From positions 1 to 64,000 of the forward strand of contig CAJXPD010000011.1 of the NCBI GenBank assembly GCA_913057785.1: a stretch of DNA of 64,000 nucleotides. Direction: 5' to 3'. This document shows, in pieces, positions 46,000-54,637 of this stretch; positions within the stretch are counted from its first letter, which is position 1, and each line of letters starts with the position of its first letter. A program made the translations under genes and the position numbers. Source of the stretch: an uncultured Lewinella sp. (GTDB lineage Bacteria > Bacteroidota > Bacteroidia > Chitinophagales > Saprospiraceae). The notes under the pieces were generated by a model. That model did not search any database and was not told the DNA's origin. It worked only from the letters and a program-made list of their open reading frames with translations.

Positions 46000-46509
46000 A
46001 TGGAGGAAAAGGCTGACATTGAGAAACTCCTAGCTCAATACCATACTGCTAGTTATGGATGGGCTATGGCTTGCTGTCAGCGTAATGTAGAGGAGGCGAA
46101 AGAGACCCTGCAAATCACCTACTTGAAGGTATTAGAGGGCAAGGCGGTACCGCCACCGCCAACTCAATTCAAAGCCTGGCTTTTCCGAGTGATCCGAAAC
46201 ACGGCGATCGATCTACAAAGAAAACGAAGTGTTCGGATCAAATTGCGGATCCAATTTAGCCGCAATCATCGAGCGCTGGATCCAGCGCCCTTGGACTTGG
46301 AGCAAGAGCAGCAAGTGGAATTAGCCGCCGCCATGAAAAAACTCTCCAAACGACAGATGGAATTATTGCACCTGGTATTTTATCAAGGGCAAACCTTGGC
46401 CGAAGCGGCCGATATCTTGGGACTCAGCTTGGGTACGGCTCGTTCGCATTATGCGAGGGCCAAAGAAAAATTAAGACTGTTATTGCAATCATCTGGATCA
46501 TCAAAATGA
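46000..46509 (+). CDS. ECF-type RNA polymerase sigma factor
   Basis: A 169-residue sigma-70 family member. Region 2 spans about 10-75 (YHTASYGWAMACCQRNVEEAKETLQITYLKVLE, FKAWLFRVIRNTAIDLQRKR) and region 4 about 110-165 (MKKLSKRQMELLHLVFYQGQTLAEAADILGL, GTARSHYARAKEKLR). It should direct RNA polymerase to a small regulon including its own operon. The stop overlaps the next start by 4 bp (ATGA). The cognate anti-sigma is probably the small membrane protein at 48343, two genes downstream, not the immediate neighbour. Confidence 0.92.
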   Translation: MEEKADIEKLLAQYHTASYGWAMACCQRNVEEAKETLQITYLKVLEGKAVPPPPTQFKAWLFRVIRNTAIDLQRKRSVRIKLRIQFSRNHRALDPAPLDLEQEQQVELAAAMKKLSKRQMELLHLVFYQGQTLAEAADILGLSLGTARSHYARAKEKLRLLLQSSGSSK

Positions 46510-48338
46510 GTATTATGAAAAAAATCACCCAACTCTTACTAAGCAGTTTGTCATGCGTAATTATGGCTGCTCAAACTACGCCATCATTGAGCCTAACGGA
46601 AAAAGCGTTGCAAACCGCTTCTGGTAAATCTATCGAAGCCGTGTTCGGGACCTTGACCGTTCCGGAAAACCGGAACGCTCCCAATAGTAGAAGCATTGAC
46701 CTGGCTTTTGTTCAATTAAAAAGCACCTCCCCCACCCCTAAAGCACCGCTAGTTTATCTGGAAGGCGGACCAGGCGGGTCCTCTACTGGATATGCGGATA
46801 GCCCCGGAGCGCTTGAAGGTTGGTACCCTCTCTTGCAGGTCTGCGACTTGATCTTCCTGGATCAACGTGGGACCGGTGAATCAGGAGGAAACCTTAGGTA
46901 TGCAAGCGAAAACCCGATGCCCGAAGACTTTTTTGCCGATCAGGAGAAAGCTATCACACACCTTTATCAGCTGATCAAGAAAGCTCAGCCTGCCATCAAA
47001 AAACGGGGAGTAGACCTGCGTGGCTACACCAGCGTGGAAAGTGCGGATGATATTAATGACCTTCGAATAGCCATGGGATGGGAGAAAATAAGCCTACTCG
47101 GGTTTAGCTATGGTTCGCATTTGGCGTTAGCCACCATACGCAGGCATGAAGAACACTTGGAGAATGTGGTCACCATTGGGGTGGAAGGTCTGGATGAGAC
47201 CTTCAAGTATCCCCTCAACATGGATGTGCAAATGCAAAAGTTAGGTCTTATGGTGAAGGAAGATCCAGGTGTGGCCGGGATGATTCCAGACTGGGAGGAG
47301 TTGGTGGAGAAAGCGCTGGCGCGCCTTGAGGCAAGCCCAATGCAGGTGGAGATCTATGACCGACAGCAGAAGCAGCCCAGAACGGTCAGTGTTGGAAAAT
47401 GGGGGCTCAGCTACATTTTGCGGCGAGATATTGGTGATGCTAGCGATCTGCCTGTGTTTCCGAAGTTATTACATAGCATAGCCAATGGCGAAAGCCACGT
47501 CCTCCAGTGGTTTGTCCAAAAGCGTTGGGGGTTTCATGGTATCAACTTGATGAGTCAGTTGATGGATGGCGCCTCCGGAGCCTCACCAGAGCGCTGGGCC
47601 ATGATCAAAGCACAGGCTAAACGGAGCCAATTCGGAGCTATGGCCAATACCGGCTGGCCAGAATTATACGAGGTCTTGGAAGTGGAAGACCTCGGCGAAG
47701 AATTTCGAGCTCCTTTGATCTCTCCAGTTCGCATACTGATGCTCACTGGATCCCTGGATTGGAATACACCTCCTTATCAGGCGGAACGCCTTCGCTTTGG
47801 GTTACCCAATTCCAGTCACATCATCGTGGAGAATGCCGGACACGAGCAAATCCTTCCACAACCTCATGTACAACGCGCCATACTCACTTTTCTAATGGGG
47901 CAAAATGTTAAAAGTGAGCAAATATCCTTACCAAAGATGAAATTTGTACCGATCAAGGGTTTTGCGGAAGCAGCCAACCACCCTAGCAGTACGCTTTCTC
48001 AATGGCTTTTTCACCTAAGCAAAACAGAAGGCCTAGAAAAAGCCATAGCCGCCTATCAAACCAGTAAAACGGGCGTATCTGCCAAATGGTTGGAAAGAGA
48101 GCTTGAGCAGGTAGCAAGGAGGTTGGTTCAATGGAGGAGGCCTTCGGAAGCTCTAGCTTTCTTGGAATTGAATGCCAAGGAACATCCGACCTCTTCACGG
48201 GCGCATGTAAAACTGGCTGAAGCTTACCAGCAGAACCAACAAAATGAATTGGCAGTGGCACACTACCGCAAGGCCCTATCGATCAACCCCGAACAAGCTG
48301 GTATTAAAGAAAAATTGTCCACACTAGAAAAGAGATAA
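46506..48338 (+). CDS. Exported alpha/beta hydrolase (proline-iminopeptidase/tripeptidyl-peptidase-like) with C-terminal TPRs
   Basis: A 610-residue exported enzyme; signal peptide to about residue 22. The alpha/beta core shows LVYLEGGPGGSS (oxyanion), LDQRGTGES, the nucleophile Ser201 in GFSYGSH, the acid in LTGSLDWNTPP and the His in ENAGHEQ. This resembles S33 peptidases that release N-terminal residues or tripeptides. Residues about 500-610 carry helical TPR-like units (ALAFLELNAKEHPTSSRAHVKLAEAYQ, VAHYRKALSINPEQ). It is translationally coupled to the ECF sigma gene, an odd place for a peptidase; it may belong to the stress response the sigma controls. Confidence 0.85.
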   Translation: MSIMKKITQLLLSSLSCVIMAAQTTPSLSLTEKALQTASGKSIEAVFGTLTVPENRNAPNSRSIDLAFVQLKSTSPTPKAPLVYLEGGPGGSSTGYADSPGALEGWYPLLQVCDLIFLDQRGTGESGGNLRYASENPMPEDFFADQEKAITHLYQLIKKAQPAIKKRGVDLRGYTSVESADDINDLRIAMGWEKISLLGFSYGSHLALATIRRHEEHLENVVTIGVEGLDETFKYPLNMDVQMQKLGLMVKEDPGVAGMIPDWEELVEKALARLEASPMQVEIYDRQQKQPRTVSVGKWGLSYILRRDIGDASDLPVFPKLLHSIANGESHVLQWFVQKRWGFHGINLMSQLMDGASGASPERWAMIKAQAKRSQFGAMANTGWPELYEVLEVEDLGEEFRAPLISPVRILMLTGSLDWNTPPYQAERLRFGLPNSSHIIVENAGHEQILPQPHVQRAILTFLMGQNVKSEQISLPKMKFVPIKGFAEAANHPSSTLSQWLFHLSKTEGLEKAIAAYQTSKTGVSAKWLERELEQVARRLVQWRRPSEALAFLELNAKEHPTSSRAHVKLAEAYQQNQQNELAVAHYRKALSINPEQAGIKEKLSTLEKR

Positions 48339-48342
48339 AGAA

Positions 48343-48636
48343 ATGAAAAAGGATGTCGAGGAGAGATTAGCTCATTTTTTTGAACAGCAGAAGAACCAGG
48401 ATCAAGCTAGCTTGCCAAGCATGAGCGAGGTCATCAATAGGACTGATCCGAAGCTCCGGCGCAGACAAAGATGGCAATGGATAGCAGCCTCATTGTTCTT
48501 GGCACTTTCCCCGACTTCCTATTATTACTACCAATACCTCACGACACCAGCTGAAAGTACCTGGTTTGATTACGAAGCCGAGCCTAGAGATCAATTATTA
48601 GAGTGGGAATCCCCTACTGATTTTCTCAACCCTTAA
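48343..48636 (+). CDS. Small single-pass membrane protein, candidate anti-sigma factor
   Basis: A 97-residue protein with a basic, helical cytoplasmic part (1-46; VEERLAHFFEQQKNQDQ, MSEVINRTDPKLRRRQR), one membrane helix (about 48-65) and an acidic extracytoplasmic tail (ESTWFDYEAEPRDQLLEWE). The size, topology and place in an ECF sigma operon fit an anti-sigma factor, though no ZAS zinc motif is present. It follows the hydrolase gene by 4 bp and precedes the Spy/CpxP-like gene by 10 bp. Role inferred from context. Confidence 0.65.
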   Translation: MKKDVEERLAHFFEQQKNQDQASLPSMSEVINRTDPKLRRRQRWQWIAASLFLALSPTSYYYYQYLTTPAESTWFDYEAEPRDQLLEWESPTDFLNP

Positions 48637-48646
48637 CCCTAAGCAC

Positions 48647-49072
48647 ATGTCCAACTGGAAAATACCATTTATACTGATCTTGGGTTTGGCCTTGCCGTTG
48701 CTTGCTTTTTCTCAGAAATCCAATAGCAAGGATGTGAAAAAAGGCATGATATCCCCTTACGAGGTGCTAAAATGGGAAGATGAAATCGGGCTAAGTCCGC
48801 TGCAACGAGATTCCTTGCGCAAGAACATTAAGTCTTCCGAGCTCAAGTTTGACCGTTGGAATCAAGAGCTGGAAATTGAAATGGATAAAATGGCGGAATT
48901 ACTCAAAAGGGACAATGTATCCGAACGAGTGATCCTCAGACAAATGGACTCCATCTTATCCATTGAAAAGAAGATCAAAAAGGAACAACTAATACTTCTT
49001 CTCCGTACCAAAAAGTCACTGAATCAGCGTCAAAAACAGGAGATCAAAGTGAAAATCAGAATTAGGAAGTAG
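48647..49072 (+). CDS. Exported Spy/CpxP/CnrX-like helical protein
   Basis: A 141-residue exported protein with a signal peptide (LILGLALPLLAFSQ). The mature part is nearly all helix and strongly charged: ISPYEVLKWEDEIGLSPLQRDSLRKNI, FDRWNQELEIEMDKMAELLKRDNV, LRQMDSILSIEKKIKKEQL, ending KIRIRK. The helical hairpin with an LSPLQ motif resembles LTxxQ proteins (Spy, CpxP, CnrX), which act as periplasmic chaperones or metal sensors. In cnrYXH-type systems such a protein signals to the membrane anti-sigma, so the same may hold here. There are no His or Met clusters for metal binding. Confidence 0.7.
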   Translation: MSNWKIPFILILGLALPLLAFSQKSNSKDVKKGMISPYEVLKWEDEIGLSPLQRDSLRKNIKSSELKFDRWNQELEIEMDKMAELLKRDNVSERVILRQMDSILSIEKKIKKEQLILLLRTKKSLNQRQKQEIKVKIRIRK

Positions 49073-49162
49073 GTCCACATCGTGATGTGGTTGTTATTAC
49101 TTGGAATTTAATTCATTTTGAAAGCGAATTTCTACCTCATTCCATAGCAACGACAACCGATT

Positions 49163-50104
49163 ATGAATATCCCCTACAGCGGAGAACGGCTGAACTCCAT
49201 GATACTCGATCAGCTAATTATGGCTGGTATCTCTTTCCTGCTCTTCCTTCCCTACAACTTTGTTTCACTAGCTAAGTCCTTTTCCCTTCAGCATGAACCT
49301 GAACTGATGAGCTTTTCTGGACCTATATTCTTTAATTTAGGTCTTAGTGGTATCATCCTTTATTTCTGCAAAGACTCTATTAACGGGCGAAGTTGGGGCA
49401 AAAGAAAATCCGGCCTTCAAGTAGTTCATTACAAAACGGGAGATCCTGCCTCACCGATGCGCTGTTTTGTAAGAAATCTAACTGCAGTTGTATTCTACAT
49501 AGAGTTCATTGTTGCCCTAGCTAATCCAGAGCGTCGAATTGGTGACTACTTAGCTGGAACCAAATTAGTTAGGTATGACCCTACAAGTGAGCCGCTGAAG
49601 GTAAATAGAACACAATTGACGCTCACAGTATTGATGGCTTGTAGTTTCTTGGTCTTCTTTCTCCCTTACGATGTGATCAATTGGAAAAACAAGGTAAATC
49701 TAAGAGCTAGTGTGGTTCCTGAGTCCTTGAATGATCAGGCTGGTAGATCATTGGAAAACGCACTACTGGATAGTATAGGTAATATGTATCAGCTCGACAT
49801 TAGAATATATGACCAATTGAAAGAAAACAATGAGATTAAATACATTTCAGCCCTGATTACGAAGATAGGGGATAACGAAGGTGTCCCTGAGTCCGTGGCT
49901 AATGAAGAAATGGATAGGATCGGCGAGTTGATTGAAATGCAATATGATAGCACAGCTTGGAAGAGATTGGTCTTTTCCGGATTCCAAGGAACTTCTGTAC
50001 ATCTCGGTGCCAATCAACGCGCCTACAACGGCCTTGCCTTAGATAAACGTTGGTATAGATTGTGGCACCTCGTCCCTGCCCCTTGTGAAGGGCCTTGCGA
50101 GTAA
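49163..50104 (+). CDS. RDD-family membrane protein
   Basis: A 313-residue inner-membrane protein. The RDD domain covers about 8-150: helices at 13-35, 50-68 and 100-120, the GRSWGKRKSGLQVV segment, and the terminal RRIGDYLAGTKLV; the first motif RDD is replaced by MILDQ. A further helix (about 155-172) is followed by a soluble C-terminal part (180-313) rich in charged residues and not recognised, ending CEGPCE. RDD proteins are of unclear function (some are linked to ion exchange). It stands alone, ending in a long hairpin before the convergent gene. Confidence 0.82.
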   Translation: MNIPYSGERLNSMILDQLIMAGISFLLFLPYNFVSLAKSFSLQHEPELMSFSGPIFFNLGLSGIILYFCKDSINGRSWGKRKSGLQVVHYKTGDPASPMRCFVRNLTAVVFYIEFIVALANPERRIGDYLAGTKLVRYDPTSEPLKVNRTQLTLTVLMACSFLVFFLPYDVINWKNKVNLRASVVPESLNDQAGRSLENALLDSIGNMYQLDIRIYDQLKENNEIKYISALITKIGDNEGVPESVANEEMDRIGELIEMQYDSTAWKRLVFSGFQGTSVHLGANQRAYNGLALDKRWYRLWHLVPAPCEGPCE

Positions 50105-50110
50105 CCTGAT

Positions 50111-50168
50111 CCGTTGAGACCGAAGTTTGCTGAGACTTGACTAGGTTAAACTTCGGATGTCTTAACGG
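50111..50168. terminator. Long imperfect hairpin between convergent genes
   Basis: Two stacked stems: CCGTTGAGA (50111-50119) with TCTTAACGG (50160-50168), containing one G-T pair, and CCGAAGTTT (50120-50128) with AAACTTCGG (50148-50156). They are separated by a 3-nt bulge and close a 19-nt loop. Located between convergent genes, it probably serves as a bidirectional terminator or roadblock. Confidence 0.6.
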
Positions 50169-50208
50169 GCACAAATAGGGTAATTAGGCTTCTAAGTGGA
50201 ACTCAATA

Positions 50209-50598
50209 CTAGCTCGCGACCTCTAAAGTAAACCTCTTCAAAGCCGCCAAACTATTTAGTGTGAATCCAAAAGCATTGATCGAAATGGCTAAGATGCCCA
50301 CCCATACCGAATGATACAGCTCCGGTGATTGACTCAACAACTTAAAGTGACTGAAGATACCGCCATATCCTAAGATCAAAATGGCTATCCCCATCAAAGC
50401 CCGGTATAAACTGATGCGTTTGAAATATCCTGCCAATAAGAAGAACCCGTAGATGACCATGACGACTATACCTGAGACGGGTGCAGTGGGGGTCAAAGCC
50501 TTGCCACCTTTCGCCAACACCAACCAGCTTATCATATTGAATACAACCCCTAAAAAGCAGTACAGCCATTGAAGTTTGAGCAGTTTAGCTAAAAACAT
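50209..50598 (-). CDS. Small four-helix membrane protein of unknown function
   Basis: About 129 residues with four hydrophobic helices (LYCFLGVVFNMISWLVL, VSGIVVMVIYGFFLLAG, LYRALMGIAILILGYGG, VWVGILAISINAFGFTL). A GTG at 50601 opens the frame, but the ATG at 50598 overlaps the stop of the peptidase gene (TGATG) and is preferred, indicating translational coupling. No family recognised. It may assist the exported S10 peptidase or simply share its transcript. Confidence 0.65.
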   Translation of the reverse strand: MFLAKLLKLQWLYCFLGVVFNMISWLVLAKGGKALTPTAPVSGIVVMVIYGFFLLAGYFKRISLYRALMGIAILILGYGGIFSHFKLLSQSPELYHSVWVGILAISINAFGFTLNSLAALKRFTLEVAS

Positions 50599-52112
50599 CA
50601 CTTGCTTTTTCCGCTCAGAAATTGACGAATGTCTGTAGCCAAAGCCTTGAGATCCGGCTCATGGGTATACATCATATGCCCCGCTTCGTAGTACTTCATC
50701 GAGATTCGATCCTTTAGTATACCGTGTCGCGCAAAGGTGTACTCGGCATCAAAGAAGGGCGTGACGAGATCGTAATAGCCATTGGCCACTAATACTTGCA
50801 GGTCCTTATTTTGCCGCAAGGCATCGCTAAGTTGCCGGGACACATTCACATAATGCGGTTCCCAGCCTTTGTCCTTGGGTACCGGGCGCCAATTCCATTT
50901 CGGGTATAAAGAGCCATTCGAAGTAAGATAAGGCCGAGGCATTTCTACCTTCAATTCACTACTCATATAATGCATCAAGGCCGCCGTATAGGCACTAGAA
51001 ATAGAATTGCTGGCCACGTCCCCTAAGGTTGGACGTTCCGCCATCACATCGGCCTCTGTTCCTTTGTAACGACTGTCCAATCGTCCTACTACCAGTCCTT
51101 GATCTCGCAGCAATTCTTTGACATAACGAGGTACCAATACTCGAAGATCTGACTGCAGCAAATAGGAGGATTCTAGTCCTAAAAAATAGGTCATCTTATC
51201 TGCCACTTCCTTTCGTTTTTGATCGGACAAGGTATTGCCTCTGAACAAAGCTGGCGCATATACATCTAGTGAAAAGTCTCTAGCTTCTTGCACAAAGTCT
51301 TCCAGGCTCTTGCCTTGTCCCGCTTTTTTATGGTACCAAGCTGTAGCCGCCATGGTGGGAAAATAGGTAACGAAGGCTACTAAGTTATCATGCACGGGCG
51401 TCGAGCCTGTATAATCCAGGGCCTGAGAAATTAAGATCAAACCATTCAAGGCCATGCTCTGTCCGCCTCCACTGAGTTGCTTAGCGACGCCAGCAGCCCG
51501 AGTGGTGCCAAAGCTTTCTCCAGCAATATACTTTGGTGAATTCCAGCGCTTGTTTTCCCTCACCCAAGCTCGGATAAACTCGGCTACCGAAGCCGCATCC
51601 TCATTCAAGCCCCAATAGTCCTCCGTCTTCCCTTCACCAATCACTCTGCTGTAGCCCGTCCCCACAGGATCTATAAATACAAGGTCTGTAAGATCCAATA
51701 GCCCATATGGGTTATCAATGAGCGGATAAGGAGCCGCGCCATCATCCTCATTGGCTTCACTGTCTACCTGAACCAACTTGGGGCCAAATAAGCCCATATG
51801 CAACCAAACCGAAGCTGAGCCCGGCCCGCCGTTAAAAACAAAGGTTACTGGTCTACGGCTGCCTTCTTTTTCACCTACTTTTGTATAGCTAACCGACCAT
51901 ATAGCTGCGGCAAACTTCTCGTCTTTATTCCGTAAGTAGGTTTCCTTAGCTGTGGCCAAGTAAGAAATTTTCTGCCCGCCGAAGGTACCCTCATGGCGAC
52001 TAGAGAACATTTTCGGAGGTTCACTTACGGGCTTGGCCGAAGTAGTCTGCGCCAACAGGTTGAGAGATAGAAGAAAGGCAAAAAGGACCAGAAGAAAGGT
52101 TTTACATTGCAT
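50598..52112 (-). CDS. S10-family serine carboxypeptidase-like peptidase
   Basis: A 504-residue exported peptidase; signal peptide to about residue 21 (LNLLAQ). Carboxypeptidase Y-type motifs: FNGGPGSASVWLHMG (oxyanion hole), FIDPVGTGYSR, the nucleophile Ser200 in AGESFGTTR, the acid in VANGYYDLVTPFFDAEYTF and the His in YEAGHMMYTHEP. S10 enzymes remove C-terminal residues at acidic pH; bacterial members are exported and poorly studied. It shares its transcript with a small membrane protein gene downstream and is divergent from the second ECF sigma gene. Confidence 0.9.
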   Translation of the reverse strand: MQCKTFLLVLFAFLLSLNLLAQTTSAKPVSEPPKMFSSRHEGTFGGQKISYLATAKETYLRNKDEKFAAAIWSVSYTKVGEKEGSRRPVTFVFNGGPGSASVWLHMGLFGPKLVQVDSEANEDDGAAPYPLIDNPYGLLDLTDLVFIDPVGTGYSRVIGEGKTEDYWGLNEDAASVAEFIRAWVRENKRWNSPKYIAGESFGTTRAAGVAKQLSGGGQSMALNGLILISQALDYTGSTPVHDNLVAFVTYFPTMAATAWYHKKAGQGKSLEDFVQEARDFSLDVYAPALFRGNTLSDQKRKEVADKMTYFLGLESSYLLQSDLRVLVPRYVKELLRDQGLVVGRLDSRYKGTEADVMAERPTLGDVASNSISSAYTAALMHYMSSELKVEMPRPYLTSNGSLYPKWNWRPVPKDKGWEPHYVNVSRQLSDALRQNKDLQVLVANGYYDLVTPFFDAEYTFARHGILKDRISMKYYEAGHMMYTHEPDLKALATDIRQFLSGKSK

Positions 52113-52257
52113 ATTGAACCAAATTGTGGATAATTACCAATGATAAAAAAAATTTCAGGGACAATGTCACCTTTCCCTATTTTGTAACACTAGAAGAATT
52201 GAAGGGAAACGAAAGAGGAGCATTTGAGGGTAAAATCTTTATCAAGACACAGACTTT

Positions 52258-52779
52258 ATGCAACAGCAAAAACAGGAACGATTTCTAAAGCTTTACAAGG
52301 GGGTTCACGACCGCTTTGAACGCTTTTGCAGAGCCCGTGCCTGTGGAGATATGCCTTACGAAGATTTGATGAATGAAAGTTTGTTGATCGCGTTTCAGAA
52401 GATCGACCAACTGGAAAAGGAAAGCTCCTTTCTCTCTTACCTTATCGGTATCAGTAGACGATTGCTAGCCAACCACCGACGTAAGCAAAAGGTAGTGGCA
52501 GCCACTGATGAAACCATGCTACTCAACTATGCAGACCCCAACGACGAAATCAGTCGGCGCCAAAATGTAGCCTTTCTGCATAAAGCCTTGACCTTTCTGC
52601 CAGAAGCCCAAAGAGAGGCCTTGATATTATTTGAGATCACCGGTTTCAGTGTGAAGGAAATTGCTGAATTGCAAGATAGCAGTGAGGCGGCCGTCAAGCA
52701 AAGATTATCTAGAGGGAGAAAAGGATTAGCCGCCGTGATCAAGAACAAACTACAGCTCAAAACGGGAGATACCTTATGA
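52258..52779 (+). CDS. ECF-type RNA polymerase sigma factor
   Basis: A 173-residue sigma factor. Region 2 (about 10-85) shows YKGVHDRFERFCRARACGDMPYEDLMNESLLIAF and SSFLSYLIGISRRLLANHRRK. Region 4 (about 115-165) shows LTFLPEAQREALILFEITGFSVKEIAELQDSSEAAVKQRLSRGRKGL. The stop overlaps the next gene by 4 bp (ATGA). The next gene encodes a membrane protein in the position usual for an anti-sigma factor. Confidence 0.92.
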   Translation: MQQQKQERFLKLYKGVHDRFERFCRARACGDMPYEDLMNESLLIAFQKIDQLEKESSFLSYLIGISRRLLANHRRKQKVVAATDETMLLNYADPNDEISRRQNVAFLHKALTFLPEAQREALILFEITGFSVKEIAELQDSSEAAVKQRLSRGRKGLAAVIKNKLQLKTGDTL

Positions 52780-53816
52780 AAAAGGAAGATAGAATCATAT
52801 CGTCACTATTCGAAGATGCTCGCAACGAGGCGCCCAAGGTATCTTTTGAGCAAATGGCTCAGCACCTGGCGGAGCAAGTACCGGTTCCTCCACCTTCTGA
52901 ACCTACAGGTCTGAGTGCTGCGGTCAAGCAACTCTTATTGAAGAACATTGGACTCAATAGCATAATATTAGTGGTAGGGGCAGGTTTGGTTTACTATGGT
53001 TTGAGACCTTCCACTCCAACACCCGAGTTAACTTCTGTCACCCAAATTGAAGTGGCCGAAGATTCAATTCCATCAGCCTTACCAATCCTACCGATTGAGC
53101 AGCTGATCCAAACCCAAAAAGCAGCTTTACCTTCCCCTTCACTACTTTCATCCGCAGAATCGCAGCAAAAGAGAAAATTCAAACCTCTGGTCCCTAGCCC
53201 TGCTACACCAAACCCAAGCACAAATCAGTCAGAATCTACTGATAGTACAGAACCCGATCCCAAAGAAACCGACCTGTACTCAAAAGTAAATGGTTCGCAA
53301 AAGCCTGGGACAGATTCGGTTCCACCTAATGGGCCCGTTGAAAGATCCACAGATGCACCATCCGAACCTGGCCTTACAACGGGCCCAAATCCTCCGGTGG
53401 GTCCTCAACCTGCTGATTCTCCTATGATGTCGGGCTTTACCATTCAGGACAAAATCAAAATCGACACCAACGAAATCCATAGAACTACTCCGATCGTGTT
53501 GAAAAACACCTATAATCAAGATGCTACTCAGGAATTCTTCACCTTGCTCAGTTCATATGGGTTTGTGCTAAAGAAAAAGCGGCATAGGTTCAAAGATGGG
53601 TTAGTTCGCAATATATCCCTACACTTAACACATCAGGAAGGGCTGGACTTTAGACTAAAGGCGCGACGTTTTAAGCAATTGGAGTTTAAACTCTATTTTG
53701 ACGAAGCAGATCAATTGTTCGGTTTTTCCATACGCATGAATAATAATCAGGAGAAAGAAGAAAAAATCATTAGCCTAAAAGCCAAAGGCCAGATTACTCA
53801 ACAGTATCGCTATTAG
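52776..53816 (+). CDS. Single-pass membrane protein, candidate anti-sigma, with C-terminal domain shared with the next gene
   Basis: A 346-residue protein coupled to the ECF sigma gene. Residues 1-50 are a short cytoplasmic segment (KEDRIISSLFEDARNEAPKV). One membrane helix lies at about 52-70. Residues 80-225 are a Pro/Ser/Thr-rich low-complexity stalk. Residues about 235-346 form a compact domain (FFTLLSSYGFVLKKKRHRF, ISLHLTHQEGLDFRLKAR, LEFKLYFDEADQLFGFSIRMN) clearly homologous to the body of the secreted protein encoded next. The stalk would reach across the periplasm. An anti-sigma role is inferred from gene order and topology; no known anti-sigma motif is seen. Confidence 0.72.
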   Translation: MKKEDRIISSLFEDARNEAPKVSFEQMAQHLAEQVPVPPPSEPTGLSAAVKQLLLKNIGLNSIILVVGAGLVYYGLRPSTPTPELTSVTQIEVAEDSIPSALPILPIEQLIQTQKAALPSPSLLSSAESQQKRKFKPLVPSPATPNPSTNQSESTDSTEPDPKETDLYSKVNGSQKPGTDSVPPNGPVERSTDAPSEPGLTTGPNPPVGPQPADSPMMSGFTIQDKIKIDTNEIHRTTPIVLKNTYNQDATQEFFTLLSSYGFVLKKKRHRFKDGLVRNISLHLTHQEGLDFRLKARRFKQLEFKLYFDEADQLFGFSIRMNNNQEKEEKIISLKAKGQITQQYRY

Positions 53817-53908
53817 GAGCGCCTAGCCAACGGAGCTTAAGCAAAGGCTGGTTCTTCTATTCCCGAGATTGATTTCCTACATTTCCTTACTACATAAAAA
53901 CATTCAAC

Positions 53909-54349
53909 ATGAAAGTTATCACCCTGCTGATGGCGCTGGGATTTCTTTGCCCAAGCCTGGAAACAACTACCGCGCCTACTCAAGAAATCATTGTGTTAAC
54001 CCTAGACAAACAAGACAACAAAGCAGAGATTGAGCAATTTCTCAACCAACTAAAACAGCATGGCCTAGCGTTGAAGAAGCAATCCTTTTCCCGAAGCTTT
54101 GGTAAGATCAAGCGCTTTAAACTTCAGATCACCCACCCTGAAGGGCTGGATTGGAAGATCAAAGGCCAAGGCTTTTCAACTTTCGAATTGCGCCTCCATC
54201 TAAACTCCCAGCAGAAAGTGGAACAATTTTCGTATCGCTTCAACCAAAAGGGAGATTACTCCAAACCATTAAGTCTATTGTCATATGGCAGGAGTGATTA
54301 TCAGTTCAAAGGCAAACATAGTGCTAGTACCTCCTTTATTGAGCAGTAA
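53909..54349 (+). CDS. Exported small protein homologous to the neighbour's C-terminal domain
   Basis: A 146-residue exported protein with a signal peptide (LLMALGFLCPSLETT). The mature part (about 28-125) aligns with the C-terminal domain of the preceding membrane protein: FLNQLKQHGLALKKQSFSR, KIKRFKLQITHPEGLDWKIKG, FELRLHLNSQQKVEQFSYRFN. The shared core is LKK-x-x-x-R/F, I-x-L-x-x-TH-x-EGLD-x-x-x-K and a closing amphipathic strand. The two genes therefore encode a soluble and an anchored copy of one domain. It may compete with, bind to or signal through the anchored copy. Family unknown. Confidence 0.7.
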   Translation: MKVITLLMALGFLCPSLETTTAPTQEIIVLTLDKQDNKAEIEQFLNQLKQHGLALKKQSFSRSFGKIKRFKLQITHPEGLDWKIKGQGFSTFELRLHLNSQQKVEQFSYRFNQKGDYSKPLSLLSYGRSDYQFKGKHSASTSFIEQ

Positions 54350-54373
54350 AAGGGTTTATAATTTATAGTTTAT

Positions 54374-54434
54374 AGTTTATAGTTGAAGGTTTAAAGAATT
54401 CAATTTCCCTTCCCTAAACTTTCAACTGTAAACT
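54374..54434. repeat. Imperfect inverted repeat in the gap before the TonB receptor gene
   Basis: Arms of 20 bp at 54374-54393 and 54415-54434 (AGTTTATAGTTGAAGGTTTA against its inverted copy) differ at two positions and enclose 21 bp. The left arm is preceded by short TTATAGTT tandem copies. Such AT-rich intergenic palindromes are common in Bacteroidota. It lies just after the sigma operon and may act as its terminator. Confidence 0.45.
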
Positions 54435-54544
54435 TTATTCGAGTTTCTCTTTCCCCTCTCATTCTTAATCTCCAATTCCTACTTGTTTAACGGATAAAAA
54501 CCCCGATTCACCTTTTTCAAGTGGATTTCGGAAGCCGGTTCTCC

Positions 54545-54552
54545 TATGTTTG
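54545..54552 (+). promoter_or_regulatory. Predicted -7 promoter element of the TonB-type receptor gene
   Basis: TATGTTTG fully matches TAnnTTTG and lies 85 bp upstream of the receptor start. No well-spaced -33 box is clear, which could mean an alternative -33, for example under control of the adjacent sigma or LytTR regulators. Confidence 0.4.
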
Positions 54553-54637
54553 TATCATTGAAACAGCAAAGGACAACTAGTCAATACCGTTCCTTTCTGC
54601 TTCCTACATTACTACTATAAACAAAAGCTTAAAAGCC

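Noticed and set aside
54361-54440. Replication origin suggested by AT-rich short tandem copies
   Set aside because: No DnaA-box cluster and no dnaA, dnaN or parAB genes nearby; the inverted repeat explains the pattern better.
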